From Burkholderia sp. 4M9327F10 (lineage in GTDB: Bacteria > Pseudomonadota > Gammaproteobacteria > Burkholderiales > Burkholderiaceae): 64,000 bases of DNA. The notes under the pieces were generated by a model that worked only from the letters and a program-made list of their open reading frames with translations, was not told where the DNA came from and did no database searches. The stretch lies in the NCBI RefSeq assembly GCF_005503145.1, contig NZ_SCNV01000021.1, positions 1 through 64,000 of the forward strand. The letters are read 5' to 3'. Positions 35,415 through 44,009 of the stretch are shown here, piece after piece (position 1 is the first letter of the stretch; every line of letters starts with the position of its first letter). Made by a program: the position numbers and the translations under genes.

Positions 35415-36956
35415 TCAATAAGCGCCGGACTTCTTGAAGTCTTTGAGGGCCGCGTGCAGCGTGCCTTCGTCGTCCTTCGAGAGTTCCTTGGTGTCTTCGA
35501 TGCGCTTGATCAGATCAGCGTGCTTCGACTTCAGGTAATCACGCAGGCCCTTTTCGAACGGCAGCACTTGCGCGACTTCCAGATCGTCGAGGTAACCGTT
35601 GTTCGCAGCGAACAGCGCAACTGCCAGTTCCCACACTTGCAGCGGCTGATACTGCGGCTGCTTCAGCAGTTCCGTCACGCGGCGGCCGCGCTCCAGCTGC
35701 TTGCGGGTGGCTTCGTCGAGGTCCGAGGCGAACTGCGCGAACGCAGCCAGTTCACGGTACTGGGCCAGGTCGGTACGGATACCGCCCGACAGCTTCTTCA
35801 CGACCTTCGTCTGAGCCGCACCACCGACGCGCGACACCGACACGCCGGCGTTAATAGCCGGGCGGATACCTGCGTTGAAGAGGTCGGTTTCCAGGAAGAT
35901 CTGGCCGTCGGTAATCGAGATCACGTTCGTCGGAACGAACGCGGTCACGTCGCCTGCTTGCGTTTCAATGACCGGCAGTGCCGTCAGCGAACCGCTCTTG
36001 CCCTTCACTTCACCGTTCGTGAACTTCTCGACGTACTCTTCCGAGACGCGAGCCGCACGTTCGAGCAGACGCGAGTGCAGATAGAACACGTCGCCCGGGT
36101 AAGCTTCGCGGCCCGGCGGGCGGCGCAGCAGCAGCGAGATCTGACGGTATGCCCAGGCTTGCTTGGTCAAGTCGTCGTACACGATCAGCGCGTCCTGGCC
36201 GCGATCGCGGAAGTATTCGCCCATCGAGCAGCCGGCGTACGGTGCGAGGTATTGCATCGCAGCCGATTCCGAAGCCGAAGCGGCGACCACGATCGTGTAT
36301 TCCATCGCGCCGCTTTCTTCGAGCTTGCGCACCACGTTCATGATCGACGAAGCCTTCTGGCCGATCGCGACGTAGATACAGAAGAGGTTCTTGCCCTTCT
36401 GGTTGATGATCGCGTCGACAGCGACAGCCGTCTTGCCGCACTGGCGGTCGCCAATGATCAGCTCGCGCTGGCCACGGCCAACCGGCACCATTGCGTCGAT
36501 CGACTTCAGACCGGTCTGAACCGGCTCCGACACCGACTTACGCCAGATCACGCCCGGAGCGATCTTTTCGATCGGGTCGGTCATCTTGGCGTTGACCGGG
36601 CCCTTGCCGTCGATCGGGTTGCCGAGTGCGTCGACCACACGGCCGAGCAGTTCCGGACCCACCGGCACTTCCAGAATGCGGCCCGTCGTCTTGACGATGT
36701 CGCCTTCCGAAATATGCTGGTACTCACCCAGAATCACGGCGCCGACCGAGTCGCGCTCGAGGTTCAGCGCGAGGCCGTAGGTGTTGCCCGGGAATTCGAG
36801 CATTTCGCCCTGCATCACTTCCGACAGGCCGTGGATACGCACGATACCGTCGGTCACGGAGATCACGGTGCCCTGGTTGCGAACGTCTGCGCTCGCTTCA
36901 AGGCCCTGGATCCGGCTCTTGATCAGCTCGCTGATCTCAGAGGGATTGAGTTGCAT
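35415..36956 (-). CDS. atpA: ATP synthase F1 alpha subunit
   Basis: A 513-residue non-catalytic nucleotide-binding subunit. Walker A is GDRQCGKTAVAVDAI; the arginine finger region is in the SVSRVGGAAQTK segment (VSR). Starts MQLNPSEISELIKSRI, the usual beginning. Follows atpH by 60 bases. Confidence 0.98.
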   Translation of the reverse strand: MQLNPSEISELIKSRIQGLEASADVRNQGTVISVTDGIVRIHGLSEVMQGEMLEFPGNTYGLALNLERDSVGAVILGEYQHISEGDIVKTTGRILEVPVGPELLGRVVDALGNPIDGKGPVNAKMTDPIEKIAPGVIWRKSVSEPVQTGLKSIDAMVPVGRGQRELIIGDRQCGKTAVAVDAIINQKGKNLFCIYVAIGQKASSIMNVVRKLEESGAMEYTIVVAASASESAAMQYLAPYAGCSMGEYFRDRGQDALIVYDDLTKQAWAYRQISLLLRRPPGREAYPGDVFYLHSRLLERAARVSEEYVEKFTNGEVKGKSGSLTALPVIETQAGDVTAFVPTNVISITDGQIFLETDLFNAGIRPAINAGVSVSRVGGAAQTKVVKKLSGGIRTDLAQYRELAAFAQFASDLDEATRKQLERGRRVTELLKQPQYQPLQVWELAVALFAANNGYLDDLEVAQVLPFEKGLRDYLKSKHADLIKRIEDTKELSKDDEGTLHAALKDFKKSGAY

Positions 36957-37016
36957 TATTCGCTCCTGATAGTCAATTCTGTTGCGTGCCAGCCGCTTCA
37001 GCGCTTACGAAGCGCT

Positions 37017-37556
37017 TCAGGCCGTCAGAGCCGTCTGCATGCTGGCAAGCCGCGCGCGGACCGAGGTATCGAGCACTTCATCGCCGACCGTCACTCGCAC
37101 GCCGCCGATCAGCGACGAGTCGACCTCGACCACCGGCTTCAGCTTGCGTTTGAACTTGCGTTCGAGACTGGCGACGAGGTCGTTCAACTGCGCGCCTTCG
37201 AGCGGGAATGCGCTGACGATCAGCGCATCGGCCGCGCCTTCGCGCGCGTTCTTCAACGCTTCGAACTGCGTGGCGATTTCCGGCAGCAACTGCAGACGGT
37301 GGTTGTCCACCAGCATTTGCACCAGATTCTTCGCTTGGGCGTTGTCCTTGAGCGGCGACTTGACCGCAGCCAGCAGCAGATCGCTGACCTGGGCGCGGCT
37401 TACTTTCGGGCTCGTGGCGATCGACAGCACTTCGGGCAGACGCGCAACCTCTGCCAGCTCCTGCACCAGCGTGGACCAGGCGGCGGTGTCACCAGCTTCG
37501 GCCACGCCAAACAGCGCTTCTGCGTACGGACGGGCGATGGTTGCAAGTTCGGCCAT
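37017..37556 (-). CDS. atpH: ATP synthase F1 delta subunit
   Basis: A 179-residue peripheral-stalk subunit linking the alpha3-beta3 head to subunit b. N-terminal ATIARPYAEALFGVA and C-terminal DSSLIGGVRVTVGDEVLDTSVRARL are family hallmarks. Two bases separate its start codon from the atpF stop. Confidence 0.96.
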   Translation of the reverse strand: MAELATIARPYAEALFGVAEAGDTAAWSTLVQELAEVARLPEVLSIATSPKVSRAQVSDLLLAAVKSPLKDNAQAKNLVQMLVDNHRLQLLPEIATQFEALKNAREGAADALIVSAFPLEGAQLNDLVASLERKFKRKLKPVVEVDSSLIGGVRVTVGDEVLDTSVRARLASMQTALTA

Positions 37557-37558
37557 GA

Positions 37559-38029
37559 TCAGAGCTCGGCTTTCAGTTGATTCAGCAGGTCAGCGTGAGC
37601 TGCCTGGTCGACTTCGCGCTTCAGGATCTGTTCGGCGCCCTTCACAGCGAGCGTAGCTACTTCGCCGCGCAGCGCTTCACGCGCCTTGACGACCTGTTGC
37701 TCGGCATCGGCCTTCGCCTGTGCGAGGATGCGGGCAGCTTCAGCTTGTGCCTGGGCCTTGATTTCGTCAGCGAGGGTCACGGCGCGCTTTTCGGCGTCAG
37801 CAATGCGTTGCTGACCGTCGTTGCGTGCCTGCGCCAGTTCCTGGTCGACGCGCTTGTGCGCGGCTTCCAGCTCCGCCTTGCCCTTTTCAGCGGCAGACAG
37901 ACCTTCGGCGATCTTCTTCGCGCGCTCGTCGAGGGCGTTGACCAACGGCGGCCACACGAACTTCATCGTGAACCACGCGAGGATCAGGAACACGACCATT
38001 TGCGCAAACAGGGTTGCGTTGAGATTCAC
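37559..38029 (-). CDS. atpF: ATP synthase F0 subunit b
   Basis: A 156-residue peripheral-stalk subunit: one N-terminal membrane helix (LNATLFAQMVVFLILAWFTM) and a long charged alpha-helical stalk rich in Ala, Glu, Lys and Gln. Length equals that of E. coli subunit b. Confidence 0.96.
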   Translation of the reverse strand: MNLNATLFAQMVVFLILAWFTMKFVWPPLVNALDERAKKIAEGLSAAEKGKAELEAAHKRVDQELAQARNDGQQRIADAEKRAVTLADEIKAQAQAEAARILAQAKADAEQQVVKAREALRGEVATLAVKGAEQILKREVDQAAHADLLNQLKAEL

Positions 38030-38167
38030 GGTGTTTCCTTAAACGTTGCTAGTTCGGAAAGTGAAACGGCAAGGCGCTCATCGATTCTGTATTCGATCAG
38101 CGCCCGAGTGCCCGTTCCGCCCTGCGCCTTTACCAGTTATAGCTCAGGCGCAAACTTCCGAGGAACC

Positions 38168-38437
38168 TCAGCCTGCCAGCTTCGACAGCAGCGGGTTCGC
38201 GAACGCAAACAGCATTGCCACACCAACGCCAATCAGGAACGCCGCATCGATCAGACCAGCCAGCAGGAACATCTTCGTTTGCAGCGGGTTCATCAGTTCC
38301 GGCTGGCGAGCGCATGCTTCAATGTACTTGCCGCCCATCAGGCCGATACCGATACAGGCGCCGATAGCACCCAGGCCGATGATGATGCCGATACCGATGG
38401 CGGTCAGACCCTGGATGTTGGCGATGAAAGCTTGCAT
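38168..38437 (-). CDS. atpE: ATP synthase F0 subunit c
   Basis: An 89-residue hairpin of two membrane helices. The proton-carrying aspartate is in the second helix motif LAGLIDAAFLIGVG, and the polar loop is ACARQPE (RQP). There is no extra glutamate/serine pattern of sodium-coupled rings, so it is a proton type. ATG 38437 follows AAAGGAG and is chosen over an ATG two codons earlier. Confidence 0.96.
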   Translation of the reverse strand: MQAFIANIQGLTAIGIGIIIGLGAIGACIGIGLMGGKYIEACARQPELMNPLQTKMFLLAGLIDAAFLIGVGVAMLFAFANPLLSKLAG

Positions 38438-38521
38438 GATCACTCCTTTGTGAAAAGTCTTTTGAAAACTAGGATTTAAAGAACCAAAAAGCTAAAGCGA
38501 TTCGTTGTTCGACAGCGCAGG

Positions 38522-39373
38522 TTAGTGCTTGTCGTGTGCCTGGCCGAGGTACACCAGCGTCAGCATCATGAAAATGAACGCCTGCAGCAGCACGATCAGA
38601 ATGTGGAAGATGGCCCACACGCTGCCGGCGATCACGTGGCCGATGAAGCCAAGCACCGTCGTGTCCGCGCCGAAGCTCCAGATGCTGCCCAGGAGGGCAA
38701 TCAGCAGGAACAGCAGTTCGCCCGCGTACATGTTGCCGAACAGCCGCATGCCGAGGGAAACCGTCTTTGCGACGAACTCGATGATGTTCAGTGCCAGGTT
38801 CGGGATCCACAGCAGGGGATGCGCGCCGAACGGAGCGGACAGCAGTTCGTGCACGAAGCCGCCGGCGCCCTTGATCTTGAAGTTGTAGTAAATCATCAGC
38901 ACGAACACGCCGAGCGCGATGCCGATCGTGCCGTTCAGGTCGGCTGTCGGAACGATGCGGTGGTGCGGGATGACCTGCGAGAGACCCAGCCAGCCGATCA
39001 CGCGGCCCGGCAGGTCGACGGGGATGAAGTCGAGCGAGTTCATCAGCGCAACCCAGACGAACACGAACAGCGCGAGCGGCGCAATGAACGTGCGGCTGCC
39101 GTGAATCATGGCTTTCGACTGGTCTTCGACCATCTCGACCAGCATTTCGATCGCGCACTGGAAGCGGCCCGGCACGCCGGGGGTCGCCTTACGGGCAGCG
39201 AGATGCAGGATGAAAATCGTGAGGAGGCCGCAAACGATCGACCAGAACAGGGTGTCGAGATTCCAGACGTGGATATCGAAAATCGACGTCTGGTGCGCGG
39301 TGGAGAAGTTCTGCAAGTGGTGCGCGATGTACTCGGACGGATCCATCGCGCGCGTTCCTTCGCTAGCTGCCAT
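38522..39373 (-). CDS. atpB: ATP synthase F0 subunit a
   Basis: A 283-residue channel subunit with five to six membrane helices. The essential arginine is in SLGMRLFGNMYAGELL. The open frame begins at 39427, but ATG 39373 gives the normal MAASEGTRAMDPSEYIAHHL start after a GGTGG site. Confidence 0.95.
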   Translation of the reverse strand: MAASEGTRAMDPSEYIAHHLQNFSTAHQTSIFDIHVWNLDTLFWSIVCGLLTIFILHLAARKATPGVPGRFQCAIEMLVEMVEDQSKAMIHGSRTFIAPLALFVFVWVALMNSLDFIPVDLPGRVIGWLGLSQVIPHHRIVPTADLNGTIGIALGVFVLMIYYNFKIKGAGGFVHELLSAPFGAHPLLWIPNLALNIIEFVAKTVSLGMRLFGNMYAGELLFLLIALLGSIWSFGADTTVLGFIGHVIAGSVWAIFHILIVLLQAFIFMMLTLVYLGQAHDKH

Positions 39374-39421
39374 ATCGTTAATGCCACCCAAATTGTCGAA
39401 AATCGGTCCGGGCCGCTCCCG

Positions 39422-39440
39422 CCGCAATACTGTATTGCGG
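39422..39440. repeat. Palindrome in the atpI-atpB gap
   Basis: CCGCAATAC-T-GTATTGCGG, perfect 9-bp arms, 50 bases upstream of atpB within the operon. It may bind a protein or fold in the leader; no T-run follows, so it is not a terminator. Confidence 0.45.
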
Positions 39441-39527
39441 GAACATGCCGGCGCAGGTCATGTCTTACCCGCGCGCCTTGTTGCCGGCGCCCTGCGCCAG
39501 CCAGTATTTTTTGCGTTACTTCACCGC

Positions 39528-40070
39528 TCACCGCCAGGCGAGCGCGATCCAGTACGTCTTCAACGCAATGAGGTAGGTCACGAGCAGCGGAACCCAGCGT
39601 ACGTCGTGATACCAGAAAGCGATGGCTACAAACATCGCGATCGTTGTCCCCATCTTGAGCGCTTCGCCGAGTACCCAGCTCATCACCGTTTCGGCGCCGC
39701 TCAGTGTTCTTAGGCGTGCCGCGAACATCGCGCCCGGCACCCAGCAGATCGCTCCCCCCAGGAACGCGGACAGCGCAGCAGCGCCCGGCGGCTTGTAGAA
39801 CAGCCACCACACCAGCGTAGCACCCAGGGACAAAACCATTTGCGCTATCACCACCTTGAAAGGCGTGACACGCGATGGACGACTCACATTCGGGCCAAAC
39901 AGCTTTTCTGCCTCGGCCCGCGTGAGCGGAACGATATTGTTATCTTGTTGCTCGACATCCCACGCATCGTCATGTGTAACGTGCTGGCCCGACGCAGCGG
40001 AAAACTGGCGTTCTGCGCGGTGTTCGTCGCGCCCATTTTGCGGCGCTTGATTCGACGTTTTGACCGCCAT
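39528..40070 (-). CDS. atpI: ATP synthase subunit I (AtpI)
   Basis: A 180-residue accessory membrane protein; the first ~65 residues are hydrophilic (AEAEKLFGPNV), followed by about four membrane segments (VVIAQMVLSLGATLVWWLF; AFLGGAICWVPGAMFAARL; LKMGTTIAMFVAIAFWYHD; VPLLVTYLIALKTYWIALAWR). It assists assembly of the c-ring. First gene of the atp operon. ATG 40070 is used; a GTG one codon earlier is also open. Confidence 0.88.
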   Translation of the reverse strand: MAVKTSNQAPQNGRDEHRAERQFSAASGQHVTHDDAWDVEQQDNNIVPLTRAEAEKLFGPNVSRPSRVTPFKVVIAQMVLSLGATLVWWLFYKPPGAAALSAFLGGAICWVPGAMFAARLRTLSGAETVMSWVLGEALKMGTTIAMFVAIAFWYHDVRWVPLLVTYLIALKTYWIALAWR

Positions 40071-40350
40071 CACAGTGTTCCGAAAGTCTGGCGCCGCCCA
40101 TCAGCTTACGAGGCGCTTACGGGGTTGCCGTGCAATTAAATCCGGGCGATTGTAAGCGATAGTTGCAGGCAATTCAAGACTTTAGGCCGTTCAATAACCC
40201 GCCTGAAAAGGCACGCCGTGATGCGGGAAAACCCGTTTCAGACGTCAGACGACGTCAACTGTAAGGCTGCTGCGGGATGGCGAAAAATGCGCGTTGAATT
40301 AGCCAGATTGGTGAGGAATGACTAGCACGAAGGACGCTCCCGCGTCCGTG

Positions 40351-41502
40351 TCAAATATGCAACAGAAGCCAGCCGCCCACTGCCCCGGCGGCCAGCCAGA
40401 ACGGCACGGCGTAAAGATGAAACTGCCACCACATGCCACGCTGCTTCGACAGGCGCACGGCGATCAGATTGGCCAGCGAACCGATCGCGATGCCAAAACC
40501 GCCGACGCTGACGCCGAATGCCAGCGCACGCCAGTCCCTGGTGAACTCTGCGAGCATGATCGCCGCCGGTACATTGCTGATGGCTTGCGAGAGAACGGCC
40601 CCTGCGGCAAAAGCGCGCAGCGCAGTAGCGAGGCCGAGTTGACTGACGGTTTGATGCACCCACGGCAGCGCCGCGACGCTGCGCAACACAATGAACATGA
40701 AGACGAAGATCAGCAGCAGCAACCAGTCGATCTTCAGCACGATCTCGCGGCGCCACAGCAGGAAGCCGCCCATGACGCCCACGAGTCCAATGCCCGCATG
40801 GTGCGAGTCGGCAAGCAGCACAAAGGCGGCGAACAGCACCGCGGCGACACCGACCAGCCGCCGGTCGACGTCGTGGATACCGGCATCTTTCGAGAGATCG
40901 AGCGGCTTCGCGCGAAAGCTGAACGCCGCCAGCAGGTAAAGCATCGCCATCAATGCGGCGCACAGCGGAGCCAGGCCCAGGACGAAGCCGCCAAATGAGA
41001 CGCCGCTGGTTTGCCAGAGAAAGAGGTTTTGCGGATTGCCGAGCGGCGTCAGGACCGAGCCCGCGTTCACCGAAAGCGCGATGAAGATCACGAGGCGTTT
41101 GAGCGGCAGCGGCGTGAGTTCGTGCAGCGACAAGGTGAGCGGGACGACCACGAACAGCGCGACGTCATTGGTCAGCAGCGTCGAGAGCGCGGCCGCCAGT
41201 CCGATCAGCAAAAAGGCGAGACCGCGTTCCGAGTGGATGGAGCGAATAACACGGTGCGCCATCCACATCAGGAATCCTGATAATTCGATGGCTTTGGTTA
41301 AAATCAGGAGTCCTGTGAGTGTCAGGACGGTCTGCCAGTCCACCAGCCCCGGCAACGAGCGCCAGGGGCGTGGATGCAGACACTGCAGCGCGATTAGTGC
41401 GACAACGAGAACGGAAAGAACCGGCTCTTTCGTTGCGAAGCCAATCAGCTTGCGCAGCGGATGATGGCTGGCGGTTTCGGACCGGCGCTCGGCAACCGTC
41501 AC
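40351..41502 (-). CDS. Ion-transporter superfamily (SLC13/ArsB-type) anion permease
   Basis: A 383-residue integral membrane protein with about ten hydrophobic segments. The segments LTNDVALFVVVPLTLSL and NAGSVLTPLGNPQNLFLW carry the conserved Asn/Thr-Pro motifs of the ion transporter (ArsB/SLC13) superfamily. Substrate unknown (dicarboxylate, sulfate or arsenite are possible). GTG 41502 lies 14 bases after the parB stop and is chosen; an ATG at 41547 would overlap parB. Ends the parA-parB transcription unit. Confidence 0.8.
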   Translation of the reverse strand: MTVAERRSETASHHPLRKLIGFATKEPVLSVLVVALIALQCLHPRPWRSLPGLVDWQTVLTLTGLLILTKAIELSGFLMWMAHRVIRSIHSERGLAFLLIGLAAALSTLLTNDVALFVVVPLTLSLHELTPLPLKRLVIFIALSVNAGSVLTPLGNPQNLFLWQTSGVSFGGFVLGLAPLCAALMAMLYLLAAFSFRAKPLDLSKDAGIHDVDRRLVGVAAVLFAAFVLLADSHHAGIGLVGVMGGFLLWRREIVLKIDWLLLLIFVFMFIVLRSVAALPWVHQTVSQLGLATALRAFAAGAVLSQAISNVPAAIMLAEFTRDWRALAFGVSVGGFGIAIGSLANLIAVRLSKQRGMWWQFHLYAVPFWLAAGAVGGWLLLHI

Positions 41503-41515
41503 GACGCTCGATCGC

Positions 41516-42403
41516 TCAGGCGGTAGTGCCGCCACGCAAGCGGGCAAGGATGCCCTCGAGCGCGTCGAGGTCGCCGAAGTCCACCAGCACCTGGCCGCGT
41601 CCGCGGCGGCCGAGCTTGATCTTGACCGTCGCGGCCAGCAGATCGGACAACTCTTCTTCCAGGCGGCGCGTATCGCGGCCGCCGTCGTTGTTCGCCTTCG
41701 CCTTGACCGCCGGCGCCGCTTTGGTGGTCGTCGTCACCAGCTTTTCGGTTTCACGCACCGACATGCGCTTGTTGACCACCTGGTTGGCAAGCGTGATCTG
41801 CGTAGCCGCATCCACGGCCAGCAAGGCACGCGCGTGCCCCATGTCGAGATCGCCGGCGAGCAGCATGGTCTGCACGGGGGCGGCCAGATTCAAGAGACGC
41901 AGCAGGTTCGACACCGCGCTGCGCGAGCGCCCCACCGACTCCGCCGCCTGCTCATGCGTAAAGCCGAACTCATCGAGCAGGCGCTGGATACCCTGCGCCT
42001 CTTCCAGCGGGTTCAGGTCTTCGCGCTGGATGTTCTCGATCAGCGCCATCGCGGCCGCAGCCTGATCGGGCACGTCCCGCACCAGCACCGGCACTTCGTC
42101 CAGACCAGCCAGGCGCGCCGCGCGGAAACGCCGCTCACCGGCGATGATTTCGTACTTGTCCGCGGAGACCGGGCGCACGAGGATCGGCTGCATCAAGCCT
42201 TGCGCTCGGATGCTGGCGGCCAGTTCCTGCAGCGCACCTTCGTCCATGCGCGTGCGCGGCTGGTACTTGCCGGCTTGCAGCTTGCCGAGCGGCAGCACGT
42301 GCGGCGCGCCGTCGATCTTCACCGCCTCGGTGATATCCGCGCTACCGCCGAGCAAAGCTTCCAGCCCGCGGCCCAATCCCTTCTTTCTTGCTACTGCATT
42401 CAT
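41516..42403 (-). CDS. parB: Chromosome-partitioning protein ParB
   Basis: A 295-residue centromere-binding CTPase. The N-terminal KKGLGRGLEALLGG contacts ParA, the CTP-binding motif is AGERRFRAARLAGL, then the ENIQREDLNPLEEAQG segment, a helix-turn-helix (TVSVGRSRSAVSNLLRLL-like), a linker and the C-terminal dimerisation domain. It binds the two parS sites at 44546 and 46099. The frame is open from 42457; ATG 42403 has AAAGGAAGCACG directly upstream and begins the ParA-contact motif. Follows parA by 46 bases. Confidence 0.96.
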   Translation of the reverse strand: MNAVARKKGLGRGLEALLGGSADITEAVKIDGAPHVLPLGKLQAGKYQPRTRMDEGALQELAASIRAQGLMQPILVRPVSADKYEIIAGERRFRAARLAGLDEVPVLVRDVPDQAAAAMALIENIQREDLNPLEEAQGIQRLLDEFGFTHEQAAESVGRSRSAVSNLLRLLNLAAPVQTMLLAGDLDMGHARALLAVDAATQITLANQVVNKRMSVRETEKLVTTTTKAAPAVKAKANNDGGRDTRRLEEELSDLLAATVKIKLGRRGRGQVLVDFGDLDALEGILARLRGGTTA

Positions 42404-42449
42404 CGTGCTTCCTTTCAGGAAAACGCCGGGCGGTCCCTTTGATCCATGC

Positions 42450-43223
42450 TCACGCAATTGCGCGTACCCGTTCGATCATTTCCGCGCCGAATTGCACATA
42501 TGCCTGTGCACCGCGCGAGGCCCGGTCGAACACGACACCCGGCAGCCCATAGCTCGGCGCTTCGGCAAGACGGACGTTGCGCGGAATGACGACGTCGAAC
42601 ACCTTGTCGCCAAAGTGCTCTTTCAACTGGTCCGAAACCTGTTGTTGCAGGGTGATGCGCGGGTCGAACATCACGCGCAGCAGGCCGATCACCTTCAGAT
42701 CGCGGTTCAGATTGGCGTGTACCTGCTTGATGGTATTGACCAGATCCGATAGGCCTTCCAGCGCGAAGTACTCGCACTGCATCGGAATCACCACGCCGTG
42801 CGCGGCGCACAGGCCATTCAGTGTGAGCAACGACAAGGCCGGCGGGCAGTCGATCAGCACAAAGTCGTAGTCGCTCACCACCAGCGCAAGCGCGTCCTTC
42901 AACTGACGCTCGCGGTTCGGCACGTTGACCAGTTCGACTTCGGCGCCCGCCAGCTCGCGGTTCGCCGGCAATACATCATACGAAACCGCTTCGGGCCGCA
43001 CTCGCGCGTCGGCGACAGCCACGCCATCCACCAGCACTTCGTAGACGGTATTCGCGCAGGCAGCCTTGTCGATACCGCTGCCCATCGTGGCATTGCCCTG
43101 CGGGTCCAGGTCGATGAGCAGGACACGTTGTCCCTGCGATGCGAGGCTCGCGGCGAGATTGACCGTTGTCGTCGTCTTGCCGACGCCGCCCTTCTGGTTC
43201 GCAACGCAGAAGATTTTTGCCAT
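42450..43223 (-). CDS. parA: Chromosome-partitioning ATPase ParA
   Basis: A 257-residue Walker-type ParA/Soj ATPase without an N-terminal DNA-binding domain, i.e. a chromosomal Soj. The deviant Walker A is KGGVGKTTTTVNLA, with DLDPQGNATMGSG and DYDFVLIDCPPALSLLTLN following. It moves ParB-parS complexes in chromosome segregation. Confidence 0.97.
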   Translation of the reverse strand: MAKIFCVANQKGGVGKTTTTVNLAASLASQGQRVLLIDLDPQGNATMGSGIDKAACANTVYEVLVDGVAVADARVRPEAVSYDVLPANRELAGAEVELVNVPNRERQLKDALALVVSDYDFVLIDCPPALSLLTLNGLCAAHGVVIPMQCEYFALEGLSDLVNTIKQVHANLNRDLKVIGLLRVMFDPRITLQQQVSDQLKEHFGDKVFDVVIPRNVRLAEAPSYGLPGVVFDRASRGAQAYVQFGAEMIERVRAIA

Positions 43224-43313
43224 CGTTGGAGTGTCCCTTTTTGCTGCCTGGATAAATTGGAATGCGCTTATGCCGGCTTGTGCCCGGTTGTGCCCGCCCG
43301 GTTTGCCGGTGGC

Positions 43314-44009
43314 CTAGCTGCCGGCGTCCAGCACCACCTCGACAAGGTGACGTTCGGCGTCGAGCGCCGGCACCTTCAGCCGGATGATCTGTTTCGCGTA
43401 GGCGCCTTCGGGCAGCCGCTCGATCTCACCATCGGGGCGCACACCCTTCATGGCCCAGATCGCGCCCTGCTCTGCAACCAGATGACGGGCCAGTGTAACG
43501 AAATCCGCGAGCTCTGCGAATGCACGCGAGACGATTACATCAAACTTTGCCGGCACTTCTACGCCAGGCTTCAGCGTTTCGACGCGCCCCGTCACCACCG
43601 ACAGGTTGGCCAGCCCAAGCTCCGCTTTTGCCTGCGCCTGAAATGCCGTTTTTTTGTGAACGATATCGTTGAGCGTGACTGTCCAGTCTGGCAAGACGAT
43701 TGCCATCACGATGCCTGGCAAACCGCCGCCGGACCCGACATCGAGCGCGGACGACGGGCCGAGGCCGGCGAGATGCGGCACGATCGACAGCGAATCCAGA
43801 ATATGTTGAATCAGCATTTGCCGCGGATCGCGGATAGCCGTGAGGTTGTACACGGCGTTCCACTTGGCGAGCAAGGCGACATAATCGAGCAGCTTGCCGA
43901 GCTGGGCGTCACTCAGGTCGAGACCCAGTTCCTGGACGCCCTCGGTGAGCAACGCGCCGAGTGCCTCCCTGCCGTCCGCGCCGCCGAACCCCTTCTGCCG
44001 AGCCGTCAT
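43314..44009 (-). CDS. rsmG: 16S rRNA (guanine527-N7)-methyltransferase RsmG
   Basis: A 231-residue SAM-dependent enzyme (GidB). SAM-binding motif LDVGSGGGLPGIVMAI; the N-terminal KWNAVYNLTAIRDPRQMLIQHILDSL is typical. It overlaps the mnmG stop in an ATGA arrangement, as in many genomes, and precedes parA. Confidence 0.96.
   Translation of the reverse strand: MTARQKGFGGADGREALGALLTEGVQELGLDLSDAQLGKLLDYVALLAKWNAVYNLTAIRDPRQMLIQHILDSLSIVPHLAGLGPSSALDVGSGGGLPGIVMAIVLPDWTVTLNDIVHKKTAFQAQAKAELGLANLSVVTGRVETLKPGVEVPAKFDVIVSRAFAELADFVTLARHLVAEQGAIWAMKGVRPDGEIERLPEGAYAKQIIRLKVPALDAERHLVEVVLDAGS

Noticed and set aside
35328..37580. 750-codon ORF opposite atpA and atpH
   Set aside because: Spans two genes and the gaps between them without start signals; atpA and atpH are certain.
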